A stretch of 64,000 bases of DNA from Ariolimax columbianus (taxonomy: Eukaryota; Mollusca; Gastropoda; Stylommatophora; Arionidae), in the NCBI GenBank assembly GCA_036924085.1, contig JAVGWX010000005.1, positions 93,441,764 to 93,505,763 of the forward strand, in the 5' to 3' direction. The notes below the pieces were generated by a model. The model saw nothing but the letters and a program-made list of their open reading frames with translations, was not told where the DNA came from and did not search any database. Within the stretch, counting starts at the first letter, position 1; every line of letters begins with the position of its first letter. Below, one piece after another: positions 45,926 to 58,336 of the stretch. The position numbers were made by a program, and so were the translations under genes.

Positions 45926-46449
45926 AGATGCAAGCGTAGTCTAGCAGCATGACAACAGACAATAGCTGCCATCTTGGACAACGGCTGATTTTCATACTAT
46001 ACATACATTCAGTTGCTTCTGCCAATTGCTGACTAAAGAATGGACATCCTCACATTGTCAGGGCCACATTCAGTGTGAGGGTTGGTAAGCATTCAGAATG
46101 AAGGAATATGACTACACCAGGAACCGGCATTACGATATCGTTAAAATGAGATTCATGATTGGACTTCTCTCTGTAACGTCTAGCTACGTAGTAGCCTAGG
46201 CCAAAGCCTACAAACGAGTAGTAGCTGACAAGAGACGTCTACTGCACATTGCAGATATTAAGGGTACACAAATCAGGAGAGGGGTGTCGTGGATAGCACA
46301 GCCAGATAGAACATTTGATCAAGTAACTACAGTAGAGACCATAAACAAGGGGAAAGTGAATTCATATTGGAGATTAAATTACAGACTGCCACCGAGTCAT
46401 CATCACTCTGGAGAGAGAATGCAGAAACTGGTGCAATGGGAAAGCGGAC

Positions 46450-46760
46450 CTCAAGATTGTTGTTCTTGTTTAATGCCCACAATGAGTATGTTTACCCATT
46501 TGTGCGCCCTGAAAAGGACGTTAAGTGGCTGCTTGTAGTAGCGTTCTTTACATCCCGAGCATGCTGTTGAAGGTAGACCGTGGTCCACCAGGCGGTTGTG
46601 CTATGCTTGGCTCCATCTGCATGGCGCTCACTACTACGGGGATCACATCGATTCATATCTCGTCAGCCAGGCTGCCTTGAAAACAGCCTGTTTCCAGAGA
46701 ACGCTAGGTGGAAGAGAAATTCTGGTCTTGGTCAGAGGATTGTGCTTGACCCTAACGCGA
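46450..46760 (+). repeat. Dispersed repeat D, copy 4
   Basis: Plus orientation with the CCTGAAAAGGACGTTAAGTG start. The short ORF has lost its ATG (GTGGCTGCT in place of the GTGACGGGTTGC type). Confidence 0.8.
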
Positions 46761-46861
46761 CGTCCTGGTCAGTGCCTGACTGGACTAGCGTCTCAGTTCC
46801 CCGGACCTCTAAGTTAAACAACCAATAAGAGAAAAATGTCGAGAACTCTGACGATGTATCT

Positions 46862-47205
46862 ATGCTACTTGGTAAGAAAGCCGGTTGGGGCTTCTCTGCT
46901 AAAGCGAGAGACATTTTGTGTTATGCAAATATGAGAAGCATAGTAAATAACAGAGATGAATTGGAACTGTATGTAGAAGAGGAAAAACCAGGTATAATAG
47001 GATTAATAGAACCGTGGACATTTGAGGACATTGCAAATAGTGAACTTAAAATAGAGGGATTTACAATGTTAAGGAAAGAAAGGGTAGTTGGAGACAAGGC
47101 TAAGGGATGTGGCGTTTTACTATACTGTACTCATTCCAGAATCCTGGACACGGAGCCAGGACCGGTCCAAAATAATCTTAGAGGTTCCAAGGTTAACGAA
47201 GAAAA
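46862..47205 (+). mobile_element. LINE endonuclease N-terminal fragment (CR1-like)
   Basis: An open frame with ANMRSIVNNRDELELYVEEE, IIGLIEPW and GFTMLRKERV followed by GCGVLLY. This is the start of an APE-type endonuclease, with the N-A-x-S-I/L-N/R pattern and the conserved ITE-W motif changed to IEPW. It is cut off and joined to an unrelated RNase H region. Confidence 0.78.
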
Positions 47206-48125
47206 ATGAGCAGGGAGCAACAGAGCAATAACTCCACATTCTACAAGAGCTCGAGACAGTACCTTAGCAACTCTTGGACACACATGTACACAGATGGATC
47301 TGCCTCGGAGAGCGATAAAAGGGGAGGCAGTGGAATCTACATTAAACACTCCAATGGCGACATAGAGAATCACTCCCCACCAGCAGGAGAGACTTGTACC
47401 AATTTCAGAGCTGAATCAAGAGCTGTTCAAGCTGCAACTCAGATTCGTATCAACCAAATCATAAATGCAAGGAAAACGGTCATTATAACAGACTCCAGGA
47501 GTGTACTCCAAGCCATCTCAAGCCACAAACAAAATAGACTCTCGCATTACATAAAATAAATATAGGATTGCTGCCTCAAAAAAAAACAGATTTAGTCCTA
47601 CAATGGATTCCGGCCCATTGTGGGATCCCTGGAAACGAGAAAGCAGATGAGCTTGCAAAAGCCGGAAGTGGCGGCAATCAGATTCCTCATCCACAGAGCT
47701 ATAAAGAAGCAAAGACACTCATCAAACGATCCATGAGGGAAGACTGGAGAGAATGGCACAAAGAATACAAGCCAGAAAATGACAGCATACAAACTTGGCA
47801 GAGATGGGCAGACAAAGATCTTCAGACTCAGAAAGGGACATTGTAGACTCAATGCTCATCTCCAGAGAATGGGTCTCAGAGATACTGCCACGTGCGATTG
47901 TGGATCACCCAAGCAAATACCAGAACATATTCTGCAAGAATGCCCTACCTACGCAGACCAAAGAGAGGCAGTCTGGCCTTGTGAAGCGACCATGCTCGAA
48001 AGTCTGTGGGGGGCCGACGAAGACCTGAAACTGCACAGTCCCCTTTGTGAACCACACCGGACTAGAAGCATAGCATCAGTTGATCGATGGAGAAGAAAAG
48101 AAATTATACTGCACAAATTCAGTTA
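47206..48125 (+). mobile_element. LINE RNase H and C-terminal domain
   Basis: Frames encode YTDGSASESDKRGGSGIYI (catalytic Asp), NFRAESRAVQAA (catalytic Glu), VIITDSRSVLQA (catalytic Asp) and WIPAHCGIPGNEKADELAK (His and final Asp), so all RNase H catalytic residues remain. A C-terminal CDCGSPKQIPEHILQECPTY domain follows. One stop and one frameshift break the frame. Confidence 0.88.
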
Positions 48126-48254
48126 ATATAACGATCACAGATGATTTATCAAAAATGAAAGTGTATGAGGAGAAATAGAAAGTGGGGGTGAAAAAAACAG
48201 TGATTGGAGTATGCTATAAATGTCCATCAAGTCTGGCTATTTGGGATATCTTTA

Positions 48255-48720
48255 ATGAAGGCAGTAATTGTCTCTGACTCTCAATCATTGCTTCAGAAGA
48301 TGCAGAAACAATGGATGGGGCATGAGTGGACATAAAAACTTTGAACCTCAGGAAACGTGTGTGAGTATACTGTCCTGGCTAAGCTGGGGTTTTGAGAAAT
48401 GAAAGAGCTGAGTTCCTGAGCTCAGGGGCGCCCGTTGGCAATGGATATTGGTTGGGGACATTTTGAAGTTGATCAACAACCGCTATTTGGAAGAAGACAC
48501 TGCAGCCGATGAGCCAGCACAGCTGGCTAGACTTTGAAATCATACGCGGGTCCAGCAGAGATGCTTGCCTGCGATGTCAGAGCAGACGTGTATAACACCA
48601 GATAGATACAGGAACCATAAGTATCTACACCTTCGTCATTTACTGAGAGGAACTGAGCACCTATTGGCCTCCCTCAAGCGCAATGACGTCGATTTTTAAC
48701 AGAACATACTCTTGCTCCGT
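48255..48720 (+). mobile_element. Second RNase H-type LINE 3' remnant
   Basis: Encodes AVIVSDSQSLLQKMQK, then a degraded ERAEFLSS, then frameshifted DILKLIN-like and RGSSRDACLR sequence ending in a GTISIYT block. Same family as the fragment at 14930-15440. Confidence 0.62.
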
Positions 48721-49950
48721 CTTCGCACGGGCCCCACTCCGCTCGACCTTCGTTTGATTACATATCTCTGCAGTATGGGAATTGTTTATTCACACAATGT
48801 GGTATTTTCGTTCAACGGGCCGTCATTGAAAGACTTTAAAATATACAAATCCCTATCTAACGTGTCAATAATGGGTGCTTGGAAGCCAGGATGTCAACTC
48901 TTTCCTTGCCGTGAACCCCAGGACAATAGATACACACCAGCCTTTTGAGGTTTGCGGCATCTATAGCTGCCATCTAATCATGCCTTAGCCAACCCTTCTG
49001 TACCTTCCCAAGTGAGGATTATGATTTTGGCGCGATTGTGTTCTTGTTTAAGAGGTCTCAAATAACCATATCAGAACTGCAGTCAAATTCCATATCGATC
49101 CACATATTGGAGGTTGTTTTCATGGGCAGTACCAGCCGGACCTCTCACTACCAGTAAAGTCCCCACCTGATATCCACCCACGTAGCAGTGATTCATCGGT
49201 GTATGTGATCACATCACTATCCTGGGTGTTACCATATATCAGCTGGTTAACCTCGAGCTTTGCTTTCCAATTGCACGGCTCTGTGTATTCCATGTATATG
49301 GTTATTATTACTATGTAGTTATTTGTTATTACCCCTCGCCTATCACAAAGGTGTACCCAATCTTCCTCCTCCTATGTCAGTCATTCAATTCCTCTCTTGA
49401 TTCTTGATCTCGTGGTGTCTGAGATATTATTGTACAGCAGGTGCTGCTTATCTGCCGTAACCCGCGTTTAGGGTTTTGATGTGCGCCAATTTATATTCGC
49501 CCCAGCACGTATTGCATCTTCCAATTCGAGGCATCTCTAGTGCAACCAAAAATCTGTCATTTGCTTTCATTCTGAATGGTTTTCAACCTTTCACTCTGTG
49601 ATCTTGATAGTTCGAGAATGTCCAGTTCGTAAACAACAACTTACATAGCCAACTGGCGATATTGGATGACTAACAGTTGCTGTTCTAAATTTACCGCGGT
49701 CACAGTCCTTATTGCTACCAAGTCTAGCTTACACCTTTGCATGGTCGGGATGAGTGCTATTTATATGGGAGGCTACGATCAAATGCTATTCCGATATACA
49801 TAATTCAACCTGACACACCTGCCAATGACACATTCATCAAAGGTAACGCATAGGAGGCCAGTCTTCACAATAGAGTTGTTCAAGGAGCTGATCATGTAGA
49901 CTTTGTTAGAATTGATCTATGAGATGGGATTCCTACATAACTGTAAGATC
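48720..49950. other. No gene recognised
   Basis: No exon, RT motif or repeat family was recognised in this 1.2 kb. It lies between two LINE remnants and is probably old transposon sequence. Confidence 0.4.
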
Positions 49951-50240
49951 TCCTAGATGTCCCTGGCCATTGTATACCTATCTGTGCCAGTCTTGTGCGA
50001 CAGGAAGGCATCTGCAAATGTTGGTGTTCGGCTTACCCTCGTGTGTTGAATTTGGTCATATTTTGTGTGTGGATGTTGAACAGAACTGAACAGAGCGGAG
50101 AATCTTGGTGCAGTCCTAGACATAATCACATGGATTCTGGTGTTCAAGATGCCAAGTGAGGTGTAACTGTTCTCGTCTTCAGGGCATCTCAAATCCAGAT
50201 TACCAGCTATGGGTTCAACACACATTCAAGCAGTGTATCA
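49950..50240 (-). mobile_element. Possible LINE RT fragment
   Basis: Shares a layout with the RT remnant at 10490-10720: CTGCAAATGTTNGT, then GTTGAACAGAAC, GCAGTCC and a (G/T)CCAAG stretch at similar spacing. The protein reading is poor, so this is a weak call. Confidence 0.35.
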
Positions 50241-50699
50241 AGATCCCTATTATTTGCATCCTCTAGATCGAACAGAAAGGTGGCTGTTTATGTCTGAACT
50301 GAAAGTTCTCACACCATTTGCACAAGTTTTAGCGTTAACCCTGATCTCTTTCGTTGGTCTGTAACTGTCCGGCGTATCGAGCAGAATGTGTTCACGTTTC
50401 TAGATGGAAAACGGTTTCGGGCCACTATCTTGTTAAGCAAATTGTCAAATACGTTTTGTAGGATATTATTCTGTAGTTAATGAGGGACATATGTCATGTC
50501 AGATAGCCTACTTATGTCCCATTACTGTAGTAATGTCAGATAGTCTACTTATGTCACATTACTGTAGCAATGTCACCAGACCACGTTTATCTTTTCAGAT
50601 TTATCAAGAACGCACGAAGAAATTGATACACGCTATACCCCACTGTAACATTTTGTCCTCCATAAGATGCTGGTTTTAACAACGAACGTTAGAGAAGAA

Positions 50700-52540
50700 G
50701 TAATATGAGCTAGTTTAGTCCATAGTCGGCAGTTATAAAGAGGTCAAGAAAGCCATACAACAAAAGATGAGAGAGGCGAAAGAAGCGTGGATATGTGAGC
50801 AATGCGCAAACATCGAAGAGAGACTAAACATAAATTATGCTAAAGGAGCATACAAGGTGGTCAAAGAACTGGTAACACCAAGACAAAGCAGGAACCTTAT
50901 GATCCATGATAAAAACGGCACGTGTCTCATTGAGGGAAATGACGTAGTGGCAAGATGGACAGAGTACTGTTCCGAGCTATGAAGGGCGAAACAAACCTGA
51001 TAAAACATTCCCCCCAACACCAACAAATATAGAGGATAACCAACTGATAACGAAAGAAGAGGTAATTGCAGCGGTAAAGACATTGAGAAGAGGGAAGGCG
51101 GCCGGCGTGGACAATATACCAGCAGAGCTCTTACAAGCAGGTGGAGAGGTAGTGGTGGAAGGCCTGACACACATCTGTAACGAAATCAATAGTTATACCG
51201 TTACATAAGTCTGGAAACCTAAAGCTGTGCCAAAATTACAGAACAATAAGCCTCATTAGCCACCCTAGCAAGGTTATGCTTAAATTAATCCTTGACCGAT
51301 TGAAACCCCAAGCAAAGAACATCATTGCTGAGGAGCAGGCAGGGTTCAGACAGGGAAGAAGCACTACAGAACAGATATTTAATTTAAGGCTGCTAAGCGA
51401 GAAATATCTAGAACAGGCAGCAAACACTGTATCATGTGTTTGTGGATTTTAAGAAGGCGTTTGATAGGGTATGGCATAAAGCGCTTTGGGCAACCATGAG
51501 GATGTATAATATCAACGGAAATATTATAACGGTCCTTGAACACATGTATAACAATGCGTCTAGCGCAGTTCTTGTGAATGGGAGGCGAGGAGACTGGTTT
51601 CGCACATCAGTTGGTGTGAGACAGGGGTGTACACTCTCTCCAACTCTTTTCAATATATTCCTTGAAGGAATTATGAGTGAGGCACTTGAAGGTCACGTTG
51701 GTACTGTCAAGATAGGGGGCCGAACGATTACCAACCTTCGTTTTGCAGATGATATCGACGGGTTGTCGGGTTCAGAAGCAGAACTCCAGGAATGGGTCAG
51801 AAGGCTCGATGAAACAGCTCTTCACTATGGTATGGAGATAAACGCTGGAAAGACAAAATTAATGACCAACAACGCTACAGGCTTCAACAGCAAGATAAAA
51901 GCTAACGGCCAGGAACTGGAAGACCGTTTTAAATATCTTGGGTCGATTGTCAGTGATGAAGGATCAAAATGTGAAGTGTTGGCAGGAATAGCACAGACAA
52001 TAGCGGCGCTTTTACGGCTTAACAAAATCTGGCAAGATAAACGGTTAGCACTAAGCACGAAAATCAGATTAATGCGTTCACTGGTACTGTCAATATTCCT
52101 CTATGCGTGTGAGACATGGACAGTTACAGCTGACCTTCAACGAAGGATACAGGTCTTGGAGATGAGATGTTTCGGAAAACGTTTAAACGTCACGTACAAA
52201 GATCGAGTTACAAACGAGGAAATACGAGATAGAATTACAACAACAATAGGGCCTTTCGAAGATATCTTGGCAACTGTCAAAAGAAGGAAACTCACTTTGT
52301 ACGGTCACATATCGAGATCAAGTGGTCTTGCAAACACAATCATCCACGGGAAGGTGCATGGCAGACGACGAAGAGGCCGGCCCAAAAAGAGATGAGGACA
52401 AGATAAAAGAATGGACCAGTCTCCGATCAGAAGAGTCACAGGCAGCGGTATCTGACAGAGAGGTATGGCGTGGAATTGTGAGGATGTCTTCATGTGTGCC
52501 CCAACGACCTCACCGGTTACGGGATGACCTGACCTGAGTC
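50700..52540 (+). mobile_element. LINE ORF2 with a largely intact RT (319-codon frame)
   Basis: 5'-truncated, no endonuclease. Frames: REAKEAWICEQCANIEER (50765), TLRRGKAAGVDNIPAEL-like block (51090), GFRQGRSTTEQIF (51345), then an uninterrupted 319-codon frame 51436-52395 with FVDFKKAFDRVW (first Asp), GVRQGCTLSPTLFNI, LRFADDIDGL (catalytic ADD), YLGSIVSDEG, LYACETWT and a basic RRRRGRPKKR end. A stop and frameshift follow, then KEWTSL. Upstream, two or more frameshifts. One of the youngest elements here. Confidence 0.9.
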
Positions 52541-53515
52541 CATAGTGCCATTGCAAGGGTATGTCTTTAAAACGTAAAGAAAGAGGTTGTGCAAATGGCT
52601 TAGATCCTCATCGTGCAAAACAAATACATAAATCAGCATAGTAAAAGCAGGCGATGTTCCTTAGCATAGACATCTTGGTGTAAAGGTTCTATACTTGGAA
52701 TGGCGTAATAACTGAGCAGTTAATTATCTTTGGTGTTTGAAGCAATCTTTACTCCTGTCAAGTTGTATGACACCAGTAATATACATATAAAACCAGAAAC
52801 CGGCATTGAGCAATGCGGGTTTATGGAAGGCACGGACACAAACGACGCCATATATATAATTATATACACGAGATGTGTTGAAATGAAACCGGACCTAACT
52901 GCACAAAGTGAACATACGTACAATGACATCACTTCTGGTGTATGCAGCACATACCAACCGTCAAGTTTGCAAAATTTTGATATCCTTCGACTCATAGTTT
53001 TCTCAACAGACCATTGAAAACGTGGCGGGTGTGATACTGAATCTGTCCAGAGTTGATAAGCGAGCAGTAAATAAACGAATTTCAAGATAAACAATTTTGA
53101 TTTACGAGATATAACAGCGGAGTAAGAGAAACAATACTCTGCATAAGAACACTAGCAGAAAAATGTATAGAAGTACAGACAAACATGTATGTGTATCTTA
53201 TAGACTACAAAAAAGGCAATTGACACTGTCCCGCATGAGAAACTAATTACAAGTCTGAGATACATAGGTATGGATGGAAAAGACACAATAATATTCAACA
53301 ACCAATACTGTGAGCAAACTGCAACTGGAAGATCTGACATGCTTTACTCACAGTGTATCGACATAAACAGAGGAAGGCAGGAAAGATGCGCACTGTCCCC
53401 GTGTCTGTTTAACATTTACACAGGCCACATTTCTCGACTGATGGAAATGCCAGGTCTCATCAGTGGAGAATCAATAAATAATTTCAGATATGCGGATGAC
53501 ACAGTTCTGCTGACT

Positions 53516-54018
53516 TAGAAATTCGTCCTGAAAAGGACGCTGTGTCATAGTTTACAGTGAGGCTGTGATATCTCTACCTTTCGGCCCGACACATCTTCTT
53601 CTTCGTACGCTGTCAGACGTCAACTTTAATTTGTTCGAAGAAAGCAGCTGTCATCCTGAGGCTGTCGATACTGCCATGGAGATTGTCTAGTTTTGCCACT
53701 GGTGATGGCCACACCGTGCCTTCTCTGGTCTTTGTATGTCGGGCAATTTTGCAGCAGATGTTCAGCGGGCATTTTCCCTGTACCACAGGTTCATTCGTCA
53801 GTGCCACCTATCTTCAGTTTTTCCGGCACATCTGATTTCAGCTGAATTTTTTGGGTACCTGGGTTGTCGTCCCTATCCCTTAGCCAGACTACGCTAGTGC
53901 AGCCTACTTCCAGGGCCGTCACTTTGAGCGAAATAGTGACTTAATCAGCTGTGGCCCGCTGACACAAGCTATGAGTCGTTGGCTGCTGTCAGCTCATTCA
54001 CTGCTACATCTTGGCCCT
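53516..54018 (-). mobile_element. SINE C interrupted by a LINE 3' fragment
   Basis: A minus-orientation SINE C with perfect 12-bp duplications GTTCTGCTGACT (53504-53515 and 54019-54030) from the host LINE. It is itself split by a LINE tail at 53595-53822. Removing it rejoins the host frame: VLLT runs on into ESEQ. Confidence 0.88.
53595..53822 (-). mobile_element. Jockey-like LINE 3' fragment inside SINE C
   Basis: A 228-bp 5'-truncated copy encoding FFEQIKVDV, with the CGTACGAAGAAGAAG end. Flanking duplications are CCGACACAT (53586-53594) and CCGGCACAT (53823-53831). Confidence 0.85.
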
Positions 54019-54289
54019 GTTCTGCTGACTGAAAGTGAACAGTAACTACAGGAATTCGTGATTCAAGTAAAAAAAAAAAAGGTCAGGTGTATGGATGAAC
54101 AAATTAGCATTGAAATGACAAAAACTAGCCTGGTCCATCTCAAGTAACCCTACCAGGAATAAAACTCCCGCTGGCATATCTACTGGGATAATTAGGGGGT
54201 GCAAGCTCTCCAACTTAGGCTTCAATATGGAGAGGTAGAGCACTGCTCCCTGTTCGTCAATCATATCTAACGAAGCATATGTCCACTAC

Positions 54290-54445
54290 TGCAGAAAACA
54301 TGTGCCAAAGCTCAATGTGCTCTCTTACTGTGGTGGTTTATGTAGCAATGTGTTTACATGACGAGGTTGTTAACACCATGAACAACTCTCGCCTGTCAGC
54401 TTTTACGACATGCACGGGGTAGTTAGTGGCTTATATTTCTTACCA
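54290..54445 (+). repeat. Dispersed repeat F
   Basis: Has ACATGACGAGGTTGTTAACACC and TTTTACGACATGCACGGGG; the left part is degraded. Confidence 0.6.
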
Positions 54446-54549
54446 TTGATCAACTAGGAATGTCATAATAGGTGTCTAATGAGGGTTGTCAATCTCATGA
54501 CTTAAAATAAAGTACTACAGAAACCACCACTGCATGATTCAATTGATGA

Positions 54550-54884
54550 GAGCGCATGAGTTGCAGTGGTCAGCGACCCTAGCTGACTGCTAGCGTCAAG
54601 GCCAGCGAACCAGAGCTGCCAAGACCCTTCTACACCTCCACGCTGTGATCCTGGATAACAGGCTGCAGCAGGACAGACTGGATTAGGAGAAGGGATCGAA
54701 GAGGGAATGCTAACCCGGTACTAAAAAAATGCTTGCTGAAGTCAGATGTGTTGGACCGAAAGGTGCAAATGTCACAGTCAAGCTGTAAGCTACGACACAA
54801 CGCCTTCCTTTCTCTGGACTTTATTCTGCTACTTAAGCCCTTTCAGGGTTTGGTAGCGAGAGATCAAGAACGAACGAGCCAAGC
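54550..54884 (+). mobile_element. SINE A with variant tail, plus orientation
   Basis: A 335-bp near full-length copy ending GAACGAACGAGCCAAGC. The 10-bp duplication CAATTGATGA is at 54540-54549 and 54885-54894. Confidence 0.88.
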
Positions 54885-54954
54885 CAATTGATGAATGTCT
54901 TTCAAAGCATAGGTCTTCAACAAATACACAACAAATGAACTAGTCTTGTGACAT

Positions 54955-55450
54955 CCAACCAGCTGTCCACGTCTTTTCCCCATTTCCATGTGTTTTTGTC
55001 TTTCTCTCTCTTTTATACACCAGGGAACTGGTCTCAGAACCTTTTCAGCCTACATTGAGCATAGATCTTCAAGAACAGACACCAAGTCACCCTGCCCATC
55101 AGTTATAGCTCTGTCCATGTCTTCCTATATGTTTTAATATACATCTACCTCTCTTGCCCTTAGGATTCAAGAACAGAGAGTCTTGTAATTCTGTCAACGG
55201 ATTTATTGATGGTGTTTTATTTAAACACCAGCATCTTATTATCTCATGTTTCACTGTCTGGTTCTTCTTAACAGTTCCACATTAGTGAGCTTATACCATT
55301 TCAATCCTATACTGTGCAGGCACCTTTTTATGGAAGTCTGTACCTTTCTTGTTTTTGTTCTCCATGTTTCAGAGCCATACAACAGGACTGATGGGGATCT
55401 GCAATGAGTACATACATGCATTGGGGCATGTGTCCAGTGAGGTGCTAACT
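54955..55450 (-). mobile_element. LINE C-terminal remnant
   Basis: Minus strand: VLLYGSETWRTKTRKVQTSI and RCLHSIGLKWYKLTNVELL, followed by a degraded KRGRCILKHIGRHG. This is the LYGSE-W, then I-W-D--TN-EL-RRT pattern of RTE-type C-termini. Confidence 0.75.
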
Positions 55451-55794
55451 GCCATGGTAGACCCATGCTCTAATTGATGTAATAACAGAAGGAAGCTTTC
55501 AACCCAGCAAAAATCTGTGTTTTTGTCTTGCCCTTACCAAATCCATTCTACTCAGCTGTATATTGGTATCTGACTTACTGCCATGTTAGAATATATGACC
55601 TCATCTCAAGTTGAGATCTTCCTTCGTACAATGAAGTCCGTTTGTTAACACTTCATCACAGATGGTAGTGTTTGCTATACCTTTACCCTTGAAAAATATT
55701 TTCTTTCTAAAAACTGAGTCACTGTATATAGGATTCAAACAATAACCTTAATATATCCGTTGTTTCAAGCAGCACTATATGTACAACTTAACTC

Positions 55795-56060
55795 GGGCAG
55801 ACCTATTTTACCATGGCCTTGTGACTTATAGTTTCTACAGGATAGGATAGACAGCCACGCACACCCCCTCCTTAGTCACACCTATTCTACCGTGGTCTTG
55901 TGGCTTAGAAGTTTCTACAAGACAGGATATACAACCATATGACCACCCCTCCTTAGTCTGAGTTGGCTACTCCTATTCTACAATGGAGGTGTTGAGGCCT
56001 TATTCAATTTTTCTTATGACATAGTTCCTACAGAGTGTGGTAGTTGACCTCGTGCAAGAG
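55795..56060. repeat. Repeat with a 90-110 bp internal duplication
   Basis: Two successive units carry CACCTATTTTACCATGG/CACCTATTCTACCGTGG, GTTTCTACA-GA-AGGATA and CCCCTCCTTAGTC. Related fragments in the other orientation lie near 14310, 29410-29520 and 31255-31360. Confidence 0.6.
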
Positions 56061-56069
56061 TCTTCTTCT

Positions 56070-56250
56070 TCGGATGTTCGTCCTGAAAATTCGACGTAGT
56101 TTACAGCAATGCTGTGATATCTAATGCCTTTCGACTGACACATTTGGTTTCAGCATGGACATTTTTGGGCCGGTATTTCCTTCCCTCTTCAATCCCTATC
56201 CTCTTAGCCAGGCTGCAACCTGTTTCCAGGGCCACCACTCTAGCCAGCAC
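56070..56250 (-). mobile_element. SINE C fragment
   Basis: A minus-orientation fragment: TGTTCGTCCTGAAAAT end, GTAGTTTACAGCAATGCTGTG, a core with TTTCGACTGACACATTTGG, and a truncated head near 56250. Confidence 0.65.
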
Positions 56251-58165
56251 CATATAGAACATCATAATTTCTCCCTTTTGACATCCTGGTAGGTTACAGT
56301 GCTACTATTCTAAGCATTTTATATCAAGGCTAAGCAGAAAGAAAACAATTGCTGTAAAAAACTGAAATGTTCAAAATTTTATTATCATCACCTAGGACAG
56401 ATTTTCATCATAGACATTCAACAAACATCAATCTCACAAAATCAATATTTCACATAATGTCACACATTACATAACACAGCTGCTATGAATTAACAGTTTG
56501 CAAGAATGTCACACCACCCAAGGGGAATCAGAGGACAGAACATACCCTGTGTAAACTGCCAAGCATGCTGTAAGCAACGACTAAAGAAGGCTGTGAATGA
56601 GCCTAGCTCATCAGGTAAAATTAATTCTTATGGAAACCATCACCGGCAGAGTATTCAGCATTGGTTATATACATACTTCCTGTAAGGTTACAGCTGCAGT
56701 GGTTCTCCTATGCTTAGTATGGTGCATAAAAGGAGATAACGAAGAAAGAATCTTGCATGACATGGAGAGGATTTCAACTGACACAGATTGTAGACCCCTC
56801 AGTTTTTGTCATTACCTAGTTCCTTAAAAGAACGACAGATAATGTAACCAACAAGGACAACTGCGTCAGAGTAAAGGGCTGCCACTATAGTTGGGCTTCT
56901 TTAGGAAGTCTGCACCATATCCTTTTGCATACTTTTAAAGTTGTGGTTTCTGTGTTTCATATTTTACATGATGAGATTAGCCCCATGCACATTTCTCTTT
57001 AGTTACTTTTTTCAACATGCATATGCACAGGCATATTCTTTCCTTCCCAGTAAGTGATCACAGGATCCACTCTGGCATTATGAAGAACTAGACTACCATA
57101 ATTGTTGTATTGTCTTGGAAATAGCGAACACTTTTTGAGCTATATTTTATATAAGAAAAATGTAAAGATGGTAGATTCCTTAAACTGTACTGGCCAAGTT
57201 GGGCCAGAATTAAGTATAATAATAAATGCATGGTCAAGACGAAGCGAGAGACTGGGAATTGACATGTTTCAGCATAACTAACTGGTAATTTAGTAGATTA
57301 GTGATGGTGGCAGAATCTGTGCTACATTACTAATATAGAAAAAATTACCCATGGCAGATCCACGAGTAGGTGACCATGTTCAAATGCAGGTTTCCTCTGT
57401 GTCTCAAGTAAACAAAGGACGGCTATGATATGATTTTTAAATTAAGAGTAATACACGAAGCGCAACAAATAAATGACATGCTGACTGCGAACAAGTGGTG
57501 TTTTCAAGGTGAGAATTATGACTGGAAGTTATAAGTAAATATTAATTAGAGTAATGAATAACTTAATTTTAACATTAAAAGTAGACTGTCAAATTTATTC
57601 AGTTTGTACCTGGAGTTACGAGGGGGTCGTAACATTACATATTCTGTAAATAAAGCAATACTAAGGTTACTTCTTTTTACTCATGTATTCAAGACCATTT
57701 ATTTGTGTGTAAAATACCTTAACAAATTTAGCATCGTATTATGTGTGAAGTCATATGATATCCAGGCCAGTATGGTATCATGATAACTCATTCCAGGCAT
57801 GCAATATATTTGAGTACTGAAATAAAACAGTGTTGGTAAATCAAAACAATAAATACTAGTTAAACAGGCACTACCTTAATGGAGTAGAGAGTGGTTAGAA
57901 TTCTATGCTATCATAAGCAAGACACTGGGTATGCTGTATTAATATGGCTCATCATCTGTTGTGGACATCGGACATGCCTTAACCCAGTACTGGGTACATG
58001 ACACTTGAGATACACGTCAATGGAAATGTTATAACCTCAACAACAGATATTGAGTACATACTCTACTTCATTCTGTGAATATAAAATACAGGTAGCAAGA
58101 AAAAAGAATTTTAAATAAAGAAAATGTAAGGGAGAAAATGCCAAAATGGCACACAAAGCAGATGT
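56250..58165. other. No gene recognised
   Basis: About 1.9 kb of AT-rich sequence with no supported exon or known repeat. If the candidate terminal exon at 58337 is real, this is downstream intergenic DNA. Confidence 0.4.
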
Positions 58166-58183
58166 TAAACCTGGTTGCACAAG

Positions 58184-58189
58184 TTTATT
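58184..58189 (-). promoter_or_regulatory. Candidate polyadenylation signal AATAAA
   Basis: A canonical hexamer on the minus strand, in an A/T-rich stretch about 150 bp after the TAG of the candidate terminal exon. It is the expected distance and orientation for a short 3'UTR. Confidence 0.35.
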
Positions 58190-58336
58190 ACTGCTAATCT
58201 GGTTTACAATTTGTTAGCTTTAAATTTGAAGTGGATAATATTTACGAACATCTTGAAGCAACTATGAGAGTTTTATAAGTATGTTCACATATAACACAAC
58301 AAATAAATATGACAATGCCAGTCCTGTGATATAGAA

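Larger units (their letters stand above)
53160..54095 (+). mobile_element. LINE RT fragment interrupted by SINE C
   Basis: Plus strand: YLIDYKKAIDTVPHEKLI (frameshifted), ERCALSPCLFNIYT, NNFRYADDTVLLT with the catalytic YADD intact. After the SINE C insertion it resumes ESEQ-stop-LQEFVIQVKK. Same family as the outer LINE at 36-39 kb. Confidence 0.82.
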
